From: Enteropsectra breve
Lineage: Eukaryota; Microsporidia
Assembly (NCBI GenBank): GCA_024243835.1
Contig: JALPMN010000642.1
Span: forward strand, 1-64,000
Length of the DNA: 64,000 bases
Direction of reading: 5' to 3'
Below are positions 25,730-35,463 of this stretch, in pieces. Every line of letters starts with the position of its first letter. The stretch's first letter is position 1. A program made the translations under genes and the position numbers. Under the pieces are notes generated by a model. The model did no database searches. It was not told the DNA's origin and worked only from the letters and a program-made list of their open reading frames with translations.

Positions 25730-28027
25730 ATGGATAGTGCTGTACTAAAGAATGAAGAGCTAAAATTTACAATGCTAGATGAAGATGTAGAAAATTCCTT
25801 TTATAAAGGAGACTATAAGTTTTCAACGCAAACCACGGTGGTATACGACGAGTATTTCCTGGTTCATGACGGCGATAGTATTCTGAAAATACAGGCCAGC
25901 GTGGATAAGGCCTTTTATCACAACAAAGATATTGCAATACTCAGGGGTGGTGAGCTTACTGTATACTCTCCCAAAGAAGGCCATGCGTCGTTTGCAGAAA
26001 TACAAAATTACAGTATTGAAAGCCCGGATAATCTAAATGATTTATTTGAATCAAACACATTAAGTTCGTTGAATAAAAACTACAGCTACTACAGAGCAGG
26101 AAAAACCGCTTTAAAGATTTCAGATGAAAAGATTATTGTTGGAAATCAGGAGTTTGTAAACAAATTGGGCAGCAACTGCTGTTTTGTAGCCTATCTTAAG
26201 AATATCATCGTTATAGGCAGTGCGTTGAGTCCTGAGTTCATGTATTTTTTGGATGGGGAAGAGATGGAGCTGGAGGAAATGGAATGCCTTTCTCTCCCGA
26301 TGGACGATGATTTTGAGCCCATGAAATTGCTAGATTTAAAGTTTGTAAATAATGTTTTAATGATAAAATGTGATCAAAAAACAGTTTATTTTACAGTGAA
26401 GGGAATACGCACAAATACTCAAAAACCAGGCACAAAGACCTATGTAGTTGATGGAGCTGAAATCAAAGAGGCCGAAAAAACTGCGCATCATGGAGCAATG
26501 GATGAAACAATGAAAGAGCACGTACTAGAGGATAAGAGTAGCTTTAACGTGGAAGGAAGCATCTCGAATTTATCAGAAAAAAATCTGTTTCGGTCAAAAC
26601 TAAATCTTGTTAGCAGCAAAAATGCGAATGAAAATTCCCAAAGCAAGCCACCTGCAGAAAAGGAGCGTCAGGAATTAACCACTGGCACATCTGAAAATAG
26701 CACCAGCCCAATTAGGTCAGCGGATCCTTTAGCAACTCAGCAGAAAGAGACAGGTTCCATATTTTCAGGGATTAGTTCAGCCTCTTTAAATAAAGCGGCC
26801 GCTTCTTCGAAAATAGATCTTTTTGGTGAAAAGCAACCAGATAATCCATTTTCCAGTTCTTCTTTTAATCTCAAGCCCTTGGATTTAGTAGAGAAAGACA
26901 AGCCAAGCTTTGCAGCTATGAAAAGCGCCACACTGCCGTCTCCTGCGCTAAATAGTGAAATCACCAGTCAGAATAGTTTAATAAGTGGCATAGGATCAAA
27001 GTCAGCTGCCACCCCTAATTTGAGTAGCAGTTCCAAAACAATTGGCACTCCAGTCGCTGACTATAAGCCAAAGAGCAGTTTGGAGAACGATCCTATACAA
27101 TCAACTGATGAAAAGAAGAAATCGGAGGAAACTCTGTCATCTTTGCAAAAAACAAACTTAAGCAAGCTTAAAAATACGCTTGGTACTAAAGTAACTGGTC
27201 TAACAGCTAAATTTGATAAAATAAAGCCAGTAAAATCGGGTGAAAAGAGTTTTTTTTTCTATAGCCCAGAACCCACAGATATTTCTGAACTTTACACAGT
27301 GATTAAAAATGGAAAAATAGCAAACTTAAGCAACCGTATTACAGAACTGACTGTTGAAGCTGAAACAATGATACATTCTGATTTAAGTAATGTTGAAGAG
27401 AGCATTAAATACATAGACTCTGTCATCACCGGTGGTGCTGTACATAGACAGCATGCGCACTACAGTGCTCCGATTTTAGCATCCTCAAGGCTGCCTAGAG
27501 ATGCCATGGAAGAAAGCTCTCTATTACTTGAGAAACTCAGTTTAATAAGTGTAAAGGACTATCTGCCAAAGCATTCTGCGGGCGAGAAGCAATTAAGGAA
27601 GAGTAGCAACAAAGTCAGTGAAAGTAATAAGAACCGGGAGAACCTTAAAACAACTATCGAGCCACAAGTAAATACAATAAGCCTTAAAAGCGATTCAAAG
27701 CTAGACATAAAGGAAAGTTTGCCTTCAAAGCAAGTAACTCATAATGATAGCGTGGCAAATACTCGCCAGCCTCCCATGCAGGAATTTACTCCCGCCCAAA
27801 CACCGCTTATGAATGGCCAGCCTAGCAGCTTATTTGGCCAGCAAAACTTCCAAAATGTTACAAATCCGATGTTCACGAACAATACTTCAAGCATATTCAA
27901 AAATATTGCTGAGCTTGGTTCAGCAAGCCAGAATGCACAGCAAAGTCCGTCTGTTCAGACTGAAGACTCAGATGCGGGAGGCAGCGCATTGAGCAGATTG
28001 GTTAGTAGCAGGAGAATGTTCAAATAG
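25730..28027 (+). CDS. Nucleoporin candidate, Nup159/Nup214-like
   Basis: The 765-residue protein has an N-terminal ~225 residues with beta-propeller-like strands (FVAYLKNIIVIGSALSPEFMYFLDG resembles the Nup214/Nup159 propeller). A Ser/Thr/Lys-rich disordered middle with sparse motifs (IFSGISS, DLFGEKQPDNPFSSSSF) follows. Further on come a helical segment around residues 500-600 that could be a coiled coil and a tail with SSLFGQQNFQ and SIFKN. Nup159 sits on the cytoplasmic face of the nuclear pore and binds the mRNA-export helicase Dbp5. FG repeats are few, so a different nuclear or scaffold protein remains possible. GGCCCTTA precedes the ATG. Confidence 0.45.
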   Translation: MDSAVLKNEELKFTMLDEDVENSFYKGDYKFSTQTTVVYDEYFLVHDGDSILKIQASVDKAFYHNKDIAILRGGELTVYSPKEGHASFAEIQNYSIESPDNLNDLFESNTLSSLNKNYSYYRAGKTALKISDEKIIVGNQEFVNKLGSNCCFVAYLKNIIVIGSALSPEFMYFLDGEEMELEEMECLSLPMDDDFEPMKLLDLKFVNNVLMIKCDQKTVYFTVKGIRTNTQKPGTKTYVVDGAEIKEAEKTAHHGAMDETMKEHVLEDKSSFNVEGSISNLSEKNLFRSKLNLVSSKNANENSQSKPPAEKERQELTTGTSENSTSPIRSADPLATQQKETGSIFSGISSASLNKAAASSKIDLFGEKQPDNPFSSSSFNLKPLDLVEKDKPSFAAMKSATLPSPALNSEITSQNSLISGIGSKSAATPNLSSSSKTIGTPVADYKPKSSLENDPIQSTDEKKKSEETLSSLQKTNLSKLKNTLGTKVTGLTAKFDKIKPVKSGEKSFFFYSPEPTDISELYTVIKNGKIANLSNRITELTVEAETMIHSDLSNVEESIKYIDSVITGGAVHRQHAHYSAPILASSRLPRDAMEESSLLLEKLSLISVKDYLPKHSAGEKQLRKSSNKVSESNKNRENLKTTIEPQVNTISLKSDSKLDIKESLPSKQVTHNDSVANTRQPPMQEFTPAQTPLMNGQPSSLFGQQNFQNVTNPMFTNNTSSIFKNIAELGSASQNAQQSPSVQTEDSDAGGSALSRLVSSRRMFK

Positions 28028-28534
28028 GCAGTATTTTTCAGACGTATTAATTAAAATACTTTTAAAGATTACTTTGTACTTTAAAAATGACCATATGGCA
28101 ACTCTTTTTGTAGTGCAACTGAATATTCAACCTGTTTTCTAGGTCTAGACTCATTTAAGATTCAATAGTTGAACACAATTGAAGTTTTTGTATAAGTGGG
28201 CGTTTGACAGGTTTCAAATAATGATTATCATTTTACAGAAGTGGATTATACTTCATGCTTTATTCTGTCTGAGGATTAGGTTGATAAAAGCATTTTACAG
28301 AGGTAAATGATGGCTCTTCATTTTAATGGGAAAGTATCGAAAGTCTTCTAGATTTACCTCTCATGAACACCGCCTACATTTGAAATTGCTTGTGGGACGT
28401 GAATTTAAGTATTGAGCGTCATTGCGACAAATTAACTATAGCAAATATTTTTGTATTGGATTTTATAGCTGCGCTGCAACTTATTGATAGTCTCCCAATT
28501 TGCAATTTCATTGTCACAAATTTTTATTCCTCAG
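28028..28534. other. AT-rich spacer
   Basis: 507 bp; AAATTTTTATTCCTCAG directly precedes the next ATG. A short palindrome AATGATTATCATT occurs near 28222. Nothing else recognised. Confidence 0.5.
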
Positions 28535-29530
28535 ATGGATGCAATAAAACTTCTTGTTGACTCTGAAAGGCATGAGGACATACTAAAACTAGAAGGAGAG
28601 CAGTGGAATGAATATAAAGTGGTTGCCGCCATATCTCTCAGCATGTTTGAAGCGGCTCTTAAATATTGTGCCAAAAACTCGTTCGAAGAGGCGTACATCC
28701 TCTACCGAACCAAAAATTTTAAAAAATCACTAAGAATTTTGCGAAAACTGCATGGCGAGAAGGTAGAGATATTGAAGGCACAGTGTCTGTACAATCTTGG
28801 ATACTATGCTAAAGCACAGCGCATTTTTAAAACCATAAGCACGAGTGATGAATTTGCCGTAAACATTGCTGCAGCAGAGGCGCTGGCCCATCACTGCTCT
28901 AAAAACAAGCATGTGCCGAGCATTTTAAGCGGAGAACACACAGAAGATATTGAAGAGTCGGTATCTCCAATTTTAAAAGATGCACTGTGCCTCCTCGAGT
29001 ATAATTTTAATAAAGCATTTTGCGAAGCTGATCAAATAGAAAAATACAAGACAGAACTCGAGGAGCTCGATCGAAGATACGATGTAGAAGAGAGCTGCAT
29101 CAAAAAACAGCTTGCGAATATAAACGGAGAAAGAGTGGGCTTTCTGAGTGAGAAAGAACAGGAAGTATGGGACTTCAACCGGGGTCTTAAAACAACGATC
29201 CAGCATCCTGTGCATTTTCAGAAGAACTTCATGGAAAATATAAAAACTGAGTATCGCGAGTTTATCTCTGCGGAAAACAGCAGCGATAGTGTCAATAACA
29301 GTAAGATCAAGCATATAAATCCCCATTCGGACAAAATGTCTCTTTACAAGGCATTTAGGATTGTCGCTGGGCCAAACTCCCCTTCTAAAAAGGAATATGT
29401 GCAGAAAATTTTGGAACCTTGTGCAGAATGCAAGGAGAAAAGCGTGCTGCTCTTATTGCTCGAAGATCTGGATGACGAAAAGATGCAGGCAAGAGCCATA
29501 GAGTTGATGAAAGAGTTTGATCGTTATTAA
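28535..29530 (+). CDS. SRP72: Signal recognition particle subunit SRP72-like
   Basis: The 331-residue protein opens with TPR helices. FEEAYILYRTKNFKKSLRIL, EILKAQCLYNLGYYAKAQRIF and FAVNIAAAEAL match the SRP72 pattern (FExAYCLYRxNRxxEAL, LxAQxLYRLxxYxExxxIY, ERxxNLxAxxA). SRP72 pairs with SRP68 on 7SL RNA to target ribosomes to the ER. The C-terminal half is charged and mostly helical. It is about half the yeast length, as expected for a reduced genome, and the lysine-rich RNA-binding tail is not obvious. The start is the ATG at 28535 with AAATTTTTATTCC upstream; the open frame further upstream has no ATG. Confidence 0.65.
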   Translation: MDAIKLLVDSERHEDILKLEGEQWNEYKVVAAISLSMFEAALKYCAKNSFEEAYILYRTKNFKKSLRILRKLHGEKVEILKAQCLYNLGYYAKAQRIFKTISTSDEFAVNIAAAEALAHHCSKNKHVPSILSGEHTEDIEESVSPILKDALCLLEYNFNKAFCEADQIEKYKTELEELDRRYDVEESCIKKQLANINGERVGFLSEKEQEVWDFNRGLKTTIQHPVHFQKNFMENIKTEYREFISAENSSDSVNNSKIKHINPHSDKMSLYKAFRIVAGPNSPSKKEYVQKILEPCAECKEKSVLLLLLEDLDDEKMQARAIELMKEFDRY

Positions 29531-29630
29531 AATCGCAGTGAAAGCTTTGATTATAAGTTTTATTTAATTATGAGTGGTAGATATGGTGCTAGCCGTTATC
29601 ATGTTCATGTAGTAGTTTTTTGCTTGAATG

Positions 29631-29830
29631 TGCATTGTTTTCCTGGGGTGTGCTGGTTTCTCGGCTGCTGTATGAATTGTTAGAAGCGAAACTGTTTCTA
29701 AAAAGCATTTAAATTTATTTAATTTTTGGTTTATATGTCTTTAGTAGCCAATCGGCTTTGTTAAAGATATACACACACCAGTAGCATATTTTATCTCCTT
29801 AATCTTTTTAGTCCAATCAAAAATGGCCAA
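29631..29830. repeat. Diverged direct repeat, copy A
   Basis: Shares an ordered series of words with copy B at 29983-30180: a GC-richer head (CTGGGGTGTGCTGG against CTTGGGTGCGCCGTCC), GCTGCTGTATGAATTGTTAGA against CCTGCTGTTAGCATCGTTAGA, then CCAATCGGCTT against CCAATAGGCTT, TTAAAGATATA in both, ATCTCCTTAAT against GTCTCCTTTTA, and a final CCAATCA-ATGG. Colinearity over about 200 bp makes chance unlikely. The origin is unknown. Confidence 0.7.
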
Positions 29831-29982
29831 AGCTTATCAATTTGTATTGCAGGATAAAATAAAGGAGCACACGTAGTATGTAAGGGGCTTAATTTTAGGT
29901 CATTCTATTTCTAGAAAGCTCTATGCAATGATGTGAGAGTCAGAATATAAACACAAATTAGCTTGAATATTTAAACAAGACA

Positions 29983-30180
29983 TGCCTTCCCTTGGGTGCG
30001 CCGTCCTCCCACCTGCTGTTAGCATCGTTAGACGTAAAACTATATTTAAAAACCATCTCTATTTATTTTTATTTCGCTTTATATATTTTTAATAACCAAT
30101 AGGCTTCCTTAAAGATATATTCATCAATAGCTATTTTAGTCTCCTTTTAGCTCTTTAAACCAATCATATATGGACCAATG
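29983..30180. repeat. Diverged direct repeat, copy B
   Basis: Second copy, about 352 bp downstream of copy A in the same orientation. By eye identity is roughly 60-65 percent with small indels. No coding frame is shared between the two, so this is more likely an old noncoding duplication, a degenerate element or an RNA gene pair than a duplicated protein gene. Confidence 0.7.
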
Positions 30181-30597
30181 GTCCAACACCTTCTTTAATA
30201 ATTTTATAAGCGAGAGTGCAAAAGAGAATAAATAATTTTCTTATAAAAGCCTATGAAGGCAGTTCCAATGATTGTGTGGACCAGATGTACTCATAGCAGA
30301 AGGTTTCTCAAATATATTTTAAGGCCAATCTGATGCTATGCAAAGTCAGGGTCTAAAATTATCAAAATAAACAAACAACGTAGCACTACTCTGCAATAAT
30401 CCCAAGAAAGTAAATGGCAAAGGCTAGCACAAGCCTTATAAACTTTGGATTATTCGAATTAAAAAATCGTAGATATACTTTTTCGAGAATTAGAATTCAA
30501 TTTATGGGATTTAAAAGAAATATTTCAGGAGTCTGGCCTCGATTTGAAAAATTATGGAAACATGTGTAAATGCATTTATTTGTTCACTCGGTACCTA

Positions 30598-31698
30598 CTA
30601 GAATAAAAAACTCACGCCACAGCCTCTACAGGTGTTATTTATAAGCGATCTAATGCGGTATAAGAAAAGTGCGAAGGAAAGAACGGCTACTGAATATACA
30701 ATGAGACTGTGGTATTTAGTGCCATTCTGCACGACCGAAAATACTCCAAGAAACACATAGCCAATGAAAAATAGCAGTGAATTTGGGTCTGCACCAGCAA
30801 TGAAACTCAGATATTCTTCTAGATAAAATTGCGTAAAACAGTGGCTGAACACTAGTAAAAATGCCCATTTAGAGTTTGCACTAAAACTACTAAGCCTCAA
30901 ACAGCCAATAAGATAGAGTATTATAAGGGGGAACAGTGTGTAAAGTGTGTTGCATAGATCACGCAGTCTGTTCTTGTGGACGCTGAATACTATCCCGAGT
31001 ATCACGGAAAGGATACTGCATGCGGATGCAATTACAAAGATCCACTCGAGACTATTAGCTCTAAGAGTAAACGAAAAGGCGCTAATTTTTCTAAGCGCGG
31101 CACCCTTCAAATCAGGCCTCAAGAAAGAGAAGAGATGGATACAGGCAACAGTGACAAGCCCTTCGGTGCATCCCGAGATCAGCCCGAACTCAAAGACACC
31201 CGTGTACTTTTGGTGTATCATACTGAGATAAAACTGTAGAAATATCACAGTCATAAGACTGATGGTTATTTTGCTGAAGCCCAGACCAAGCGATGACGCG
31301 AGTGACAGAGAGATCGGCAGACATGCGAGCGAGTCTATTCCGTGGTCGAGCATTGAGCCAAGTGAAGATGTTCTTTTCGTGGCTCTGGCATGGATTCCAT
31401 CAATTCCATCAGCAATAAAATATAGAACTAGAAGAAACAGATTGGCAAGCGGGAGGAATCTGGGAGCGCTGTCCAGGGTCGGATCAAACACAAATGTCAA
31501 GATAAGGCTCGTAAGCATACACAGCATTCCAGAGAATGTAATTTGATTTGGAGTTATCGCAAAGGGCACGAGCTTTTGTAGACTGTTAAATGCTTTCTTC
31601 AAAATCAGATTCTGCAAGATCGATTTATCCACACATGTGTATTTGAAAGTCTTCAGCTTCAGATACTCTTTATCTGTGAATTCTTTAGAAATATGCAT
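30598..31698 (-). CDS. CDP-alcohol phosphotransferase (ethanolamine/choline, EPT1/CPT1)
   Basis: The 366-residue polytopic protein has the complete CDP-alcohol phosphotransferase motif D100-G-x2-A-R-x8-G-x3-D118-x3-D122, with Asp122 the expected catalytic base. ITPNQITFSGML before it is typical of EPT1/CPT1, and seven to ten hydrophobic segments follow. The enzyme joins CDP-ethanolamine or CDP-choline to diacylglycerol in the ER. Substrate preference cannot be read from this sequence. The last stretch (CRGCGVSFLF) is short and Cys-rich. TTTTTACCCGAGC lies directly before the ATG. Confidence 0.92.
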   Translation of the reverse strand: MHISKEFTDKEYLKLKTFKYTCVDKSILQNLILKKAFNSLQKLVPFAITPNQITFSGMLCMLTSLILTFVFDPTLDSAPRFLPLANLFLLVLYFIADGIDGIHARATKRTSSLGSMLDHGIDSLACLPISLSLASSLGLGFSKITISLMTVIFLQFYLSMIHQKYTGVFEFGLISGCTEGLVTVACIHLFSFLRPDLKGAALRKISAFSFTLRANSLEWIFVIASACSILSVILGIVFSVHKNRLRDLCNTLYTLFPLIILYLIGCLRLSSFSANSKWAFLLVFSHCFTQFYLEEYLSFIAGADPNSLLFFIGYVFLGVFSVVQNGTKYHSLIVYSVAVLSFALFLYRIRSLINNTCRGCGVSFLF

Positions 31699-31717
31699 GC
31701 TCGGGTAAAAATTTTTG
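31699..31717 (-). promoter_or_regulatory. AAATTT + CCC start-proximal block of EPT/CPT
   Basis: On the minus strand AAAAATTTTTACCC is followed four bases later by the ATG. It carries both halves of the recurring signal with minimal spacing. Confidence 0.6.
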
Positions 31718-32498
31718 GTGCTTTAAAAATTTTGAGAATTAAAAAAAGATTGATTGGTTTTAATGTTTCAAACACTGAAGAAATATTTGACAGGCTGAAA
31801 AGACCCGAGACATGATGTCATCTAGGCATGATGCTTCCAAGCCGCAGATTCATTACTTAATTTTTATTTTCAAAGCTGTCTAAGTACATCAAGATTTAAG
31901 AAAGCTAGAGAATGAAATTTAGCTAAGATAATTAAAATATTTTATTAAAAACTTAAAAATAAGAAAGTTTAAAATTTGGCAGATATAATACAAGGATTTT
32001 ACTGTTAAGTTATCCATTTCAAGTTGAATAGCTATAGTATTGGTAATGAAAATTAACGGAAGAGATTGATTAAGTTTTATTTAGGGCACAGGCTGGCTTT
32101 GTGCATTACTGTGGTGCGATGGCGCCCTTAGCGATATGTACTTTCACAGGATATTTACAGATATTTTTATGAGGGTTATTTTTGAAAGTACTAAACTTAA
32201 ATTTGAAAAGGCATCTAAAGCAACATTCACAGCTAGTTTCGTCTCTTTTTATTTGTATCGCATTTTATTAAAGAGACTGGGCTTAGCTTAAGATAATGCG
32301 CAAGGGGCAAAATCTCGTACTTTCCCATTGCTGCGCGAGATGGATAGGCTTCAAGAAAGAACTCCAGTTTAAAAATTATAAAAATGTCGGTCTGTAAGTT
32401 ATGTAAGTGAAATACCGAGGATAAAAATTCATTTATTTCATTTTAGAACTCAAAACATAGATCTTTGATGCTATCAAGCCGATGATTCGCAATATTTT
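31718..32498. other. Divergent AT-rich spacer
   Basis: About 780 bp. A short GC-richer patch near 32090-32130 is followed by AT-rich sequence. No gene, tRNA or strong repeat seen. Confidence 0.5.
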
Positions 32499-32522
32499 AA
32501 AAATTTTTACAAGGTTTTAGCC
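32499..32522 (+). promoter_or_regulatory. AAATTT + GCC start-proximal block
   Basis: AAAAATTTTTACAAG then TTTTAGCC, ending at the ATG of the 858-residue gene. The identical 15-mer AAAAATTTTTACAAG also occurs at 46666-46680 without a following gene. Confidence 0.55.
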
Positions 32523-35099
32523 ATGAAGGCAATCTTAATAGTGCATGCATTAGCATGGTGCATTACACAAGACGATGGGCTTAACGATGCAAATGGCGTA
32601 GATAACTTAGACTGGGATGGAATCCGAATTTCTGATGATAAGTGCCTGATTTGCAATGGAAGTGAGTCAGGCAATTCCAGAATATTAAATTACTTTCGTG
32701 GCGCTGTGACTAAAGTTTTGAAGCGCACATACGAACCTGCTGATGAGATTATGCTACAGTGCGTGAATGAAGCATGCAGTGCAAAATTTCATGCTTCCTG
32801 CATTATCGGGCGTTTTGAAAGTGATAAACATCCAAGATACTTTAAAAAGTTTAAGTTTAGTTGTCCCGGTTGCCAGGTATCATATGATCCAGACATGCAT
32901 ATAATTATGTTGATTGAATCATATGCCACAGATCCTAAAAATAGTACGTTAGAGGCAATCAGTTTGCTACTCGAAGGAAGGGGTATGAAGCTTATTGAAT
33001 TTCTCTTAATCGATGAAAGTGAATCAACTGATCTTTTTATTAATAGGCTTTCCGAGTCAAAAAGCCCCTGCGCAGAGAGACTTTTGGCACAGATACCTTT
33101 GTTCCGAGCCATAAAGGAAAAGCACACAATAATACAGAAGCTCATGGCCATCAAAAAATTTGCGGGAGCTACTAGAAACGATCATATATGGTATTTAATA
33201 GATGTAAAATTGGACGAAAGCGCGGCAGATTTTGCATCGCTGGGTGATCTTGAAAAAATAATAGTAGACCTGGCAAAATACACGAAAGACTTTGCGGGGC
33301 AATTCTTTTGCTTAGTAACATCCATCCAGATATTAAGAATATATTTGCAGCAAGAACCCACACGAGCGCATGTAATTGACTTTCTGTTCGGGTTACTCTT
33401 AACAGAGCCTGCCAACTTTTTACTGGCTGTGGATTCCTATAGTATTAAGGCTATAGGCCCAAGCAAAAGCAATTTCATTTTACAGGCATTTTACAACAAG
33501 CTGAATAATCCAGAGCTGCTGAATGAATCTCTTCAGAATGAATCCTTGTATTTTTCCATGGTGTTGGTGAATAAGTTTGCAGCTAGCGTAGATTCGAGTG
33601 GGTATGCAGTTATGCCATTTCTTTTAAAATCATTTGCAAAGGCCCAAAAGTTTAATCTGGAGCAAAAATATTTTATAGAAAACAAAAACATAATAGCCTA
33701 CAATGTTCTGCGAAATAATCCTGGGCATTCGTCAAGCACACCATTATTCAAGTTGAAGGACTCTAAATTCAAAGCAAGTGTTCTCCAAATTGTCTGCTCA
33801 GAACTAATGCAGGGCCTTATTAAAAATCCCTCTTTGAATGACATGATCTCGGCATTTAAACTCTTTGTGTTCTATGAAAGAAGAATAAGCCTCAAACCGG
33901 ATATATATCTACCTTTAGACATATTTACTAGGGGCAGAGAGGATGTAGTCCAAAATACAACAAAGCTAATCAGCCATTTAAAAGAGAACAAATGCTTTTA
34001 TGAATTGGAGCTTTTAATGCGGCACTCACCACAAAAGGAAAATTTGTCCAAAATTATCGAAGCTTTTAGCAATGCACAGCTTGCCAAGATTTTTGAAAGG
34101 AAAGTGCATATAACACCAGAGACCGAAGACCTTATTTTTGAAACTATGGAAAAGTGTGGCTACCTAAAAAATAGAAATGACTTTTTCATGATTGGGAAGG
34201 AACTGTACATTTGCTTCACAGTGTTTAAGCAGAAGGAAATAAATTTATATTTTAGCTCTTTTGTAAGAGAACATAAATTTTCTGAAACAGGATGCCTTGC
34301 CCTTGCCGTAACTGATGAAGAATTGCTTACAGGAAGAAGTGAAGAAGAAATATTTGAGTGGTGTGAAAATTATCAGTTTTCGCTGCCGCTCAAAGAAATA
34401 CACAAAAACGCGCACAAAAAATGTCAGCACCTTTTCATTTATCTCTATGTGGATCCCTTGTTAAGATACTTGGAAAGAACACTGTGTGCTCTAGTGCTCA
34501 TGGACAGAAGGATGAATGTTCTGCGCATGCTAGAGGCAGCATTGTGTCATTGCAGAATTCGTGATGTAAAGCATTTAGTTTGCGCCATCCTAAATAGCGG
34601 TGATGCCTATTTTTACTTAAACGCATTGCTACTGCGATCAGATAACGAGCTTAAAAATAGAATTATGGAATATATTTTTAGTGAAATTTCAAATGAAGGG
34701 CCTGCTCCCAGCCTAGGCATATTCTTTGAGCATGTGAATCTGTATTTTACCAGATATCATGAATCAAGAATACTTCTAAAATACGTCTCTGATAGAAAAT
34801 TGCAAGCTATAGTATTTAACGGTGTATTGCAGAATATTGAAGAGCTTAAGAAGGTATCTCAGAGCCGCTTAATATACGATGAGTTTATTAAGTGTGGGAA
34901 AGATCTCATAACAACACTTAAAAATGACTACAGCGAATATTATGATCAGTTGAAAATCAACATTAATCAAATTCCGCAATACATTGTCCATATTCTTACT
35001 GCAAAGCTAGCGGATAAAAGATCTGAAAAACGCAAGCATAAAATGCTCGCAGATTATAGCCCTGATTCTAATAATTTTCCCAGCAAGAAGCAGAAATAA
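32523..35099 (+). CDS. Orphan 858-residue protein with N-terminal zinc-binding module
   Basis: No family recognised for the bulk. Residues 1-16 (MKAILIVHALAWCIT) are hydrophobic like a signal or anchor. Residues about 41-117 hold a zinc-finger pattern: CLIC, then CVNEACSAKFHASC (C-x4-C-x4-H-x2-C), then CPGC. This is closest to a PHD or variant RING finger. The remaining ~700 residues are helical without membrane segments, and the C-terminus KRKHKMLADYSPDSNNFPSKKQK-like end carries two basic clusters resembling a bipartite nuclear signal. The leader and the nuclear-type tail point to different locations. The start is well supported by AAAAATTTTTACAAG and AGCC upstream. Possibly a large E3 or chromatin scaffold, but this is only inference. 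Confidence 0.75.
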   Translation: MKAILIVHALAWCITQDDGLNDANGVDNLDWDGIRISDDKCLICNGSESGNSRILNYFRGAVTKVLKRTYEPADEIMLQCVNEACSAKFHASCIIGRFESDKHPRYFKKFKFSCPGCQVSYDPDMHIIMLIESYATDPKNSTLEAISLLLEGRGMKLIEFLLIDESESTDLFINRLSESKSPCAERLLAQIPLFRAIKEKHTIIQKLMAIKKFAGATRNDHIWYLIDVKLDESAADFASLGDLEKIIVDLAKYTKDFAGQFFCLVTSIQILRIYLQQEPTRAHVIDFLFGLLLTEPANFLLAVDSYSIKAIGPSKSNFILQAFYNKLNNPELLNESLQNESLYFSMVLVNKFAASVDSSGYAVMPFLLKSFAKAQKFNLEQKYFIENKNIIAYNVLRNNPGHSSSTPLFKLKDSKFKASVLQIVCSELMQGLIKNPSLNDMISAFKLFVFYERRISLKPDIYLPLDIFTRGREDVVQNTTKLISHLKENKCFYELELLMRHSPQKENLSKIIEAFSNAQLAKIFERKVHITPETEDLIFETMEKCGYLKNRNDFFMIGKELYICFTVFKQKEINLYFSSFVREHKFSETGCLALAVTDEELLTGRSEEEIFEWCENYQFSLPLKEIHKNAHKKCQHLFIYLYVDPLLRYLERTLCALVLMDRRMNVLRMLEAALCHCRIRDVKHLVCAILNSGDAYFYLNALLLRSDNELKNRIMEYIFSEISNEGPAPSLGIFFEHVNLYFTRYHESRILLKYVSDRKLQAIVFNGVLQNIEELKKVSQSRLIYDEFIKCGKDLITTLKNDYSEYYDQLKININQIPQYIVHILTAKLADKRSEKRKHKMLADYSPDSNNFPSKKQK

Positions 35100-35463
35100 A
35101 TAAATACCATTATTCCAAAAGAGTCTTATTTTTTCTTTCATGAAAGTTACTAAGCGTTTGTTAAAAATTATTCAGTTTTTACAACCTGAACAAGCAGTGT
35201 AGAGCCAGTGCACAGAGATACATTATGAAGTGTTTTTTTCATCATTCGATCTTTAGATTAGTTTTTTGTCTTTAAAATTTTTAATCGAAGCATCTCAAGA
35301 AAAATAATCAAAGTATGCCATCCATTCATATTAAAATTTAAGAAATTGACATCAAAAATGAAAATCTATTGAAGTTAAATAAGTCTATTTCGATGTCTTT
35401 TCATCAAAAACAGAATAGTTTTTATGAGCTAAAAAGATAGTGCTTTAAACGAATTGTTTTATT
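35100..35463. other. Convergent spacer
   Basis: 364 bp between two stop codons, AT-rich; nothing recognised. Confidence 0.45.

Larger units (their letters stand above)
29531..30597. other. Convergent 1.07-kb spacer holding a diverged duplication
   Basis: No coding frame. The main content is a pair of related segments at about 29631-29830 and 29983-30180 in direct orientation, listed separately. The remaining sequence is AT-rich without recognised features. Confidence 0.6.
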
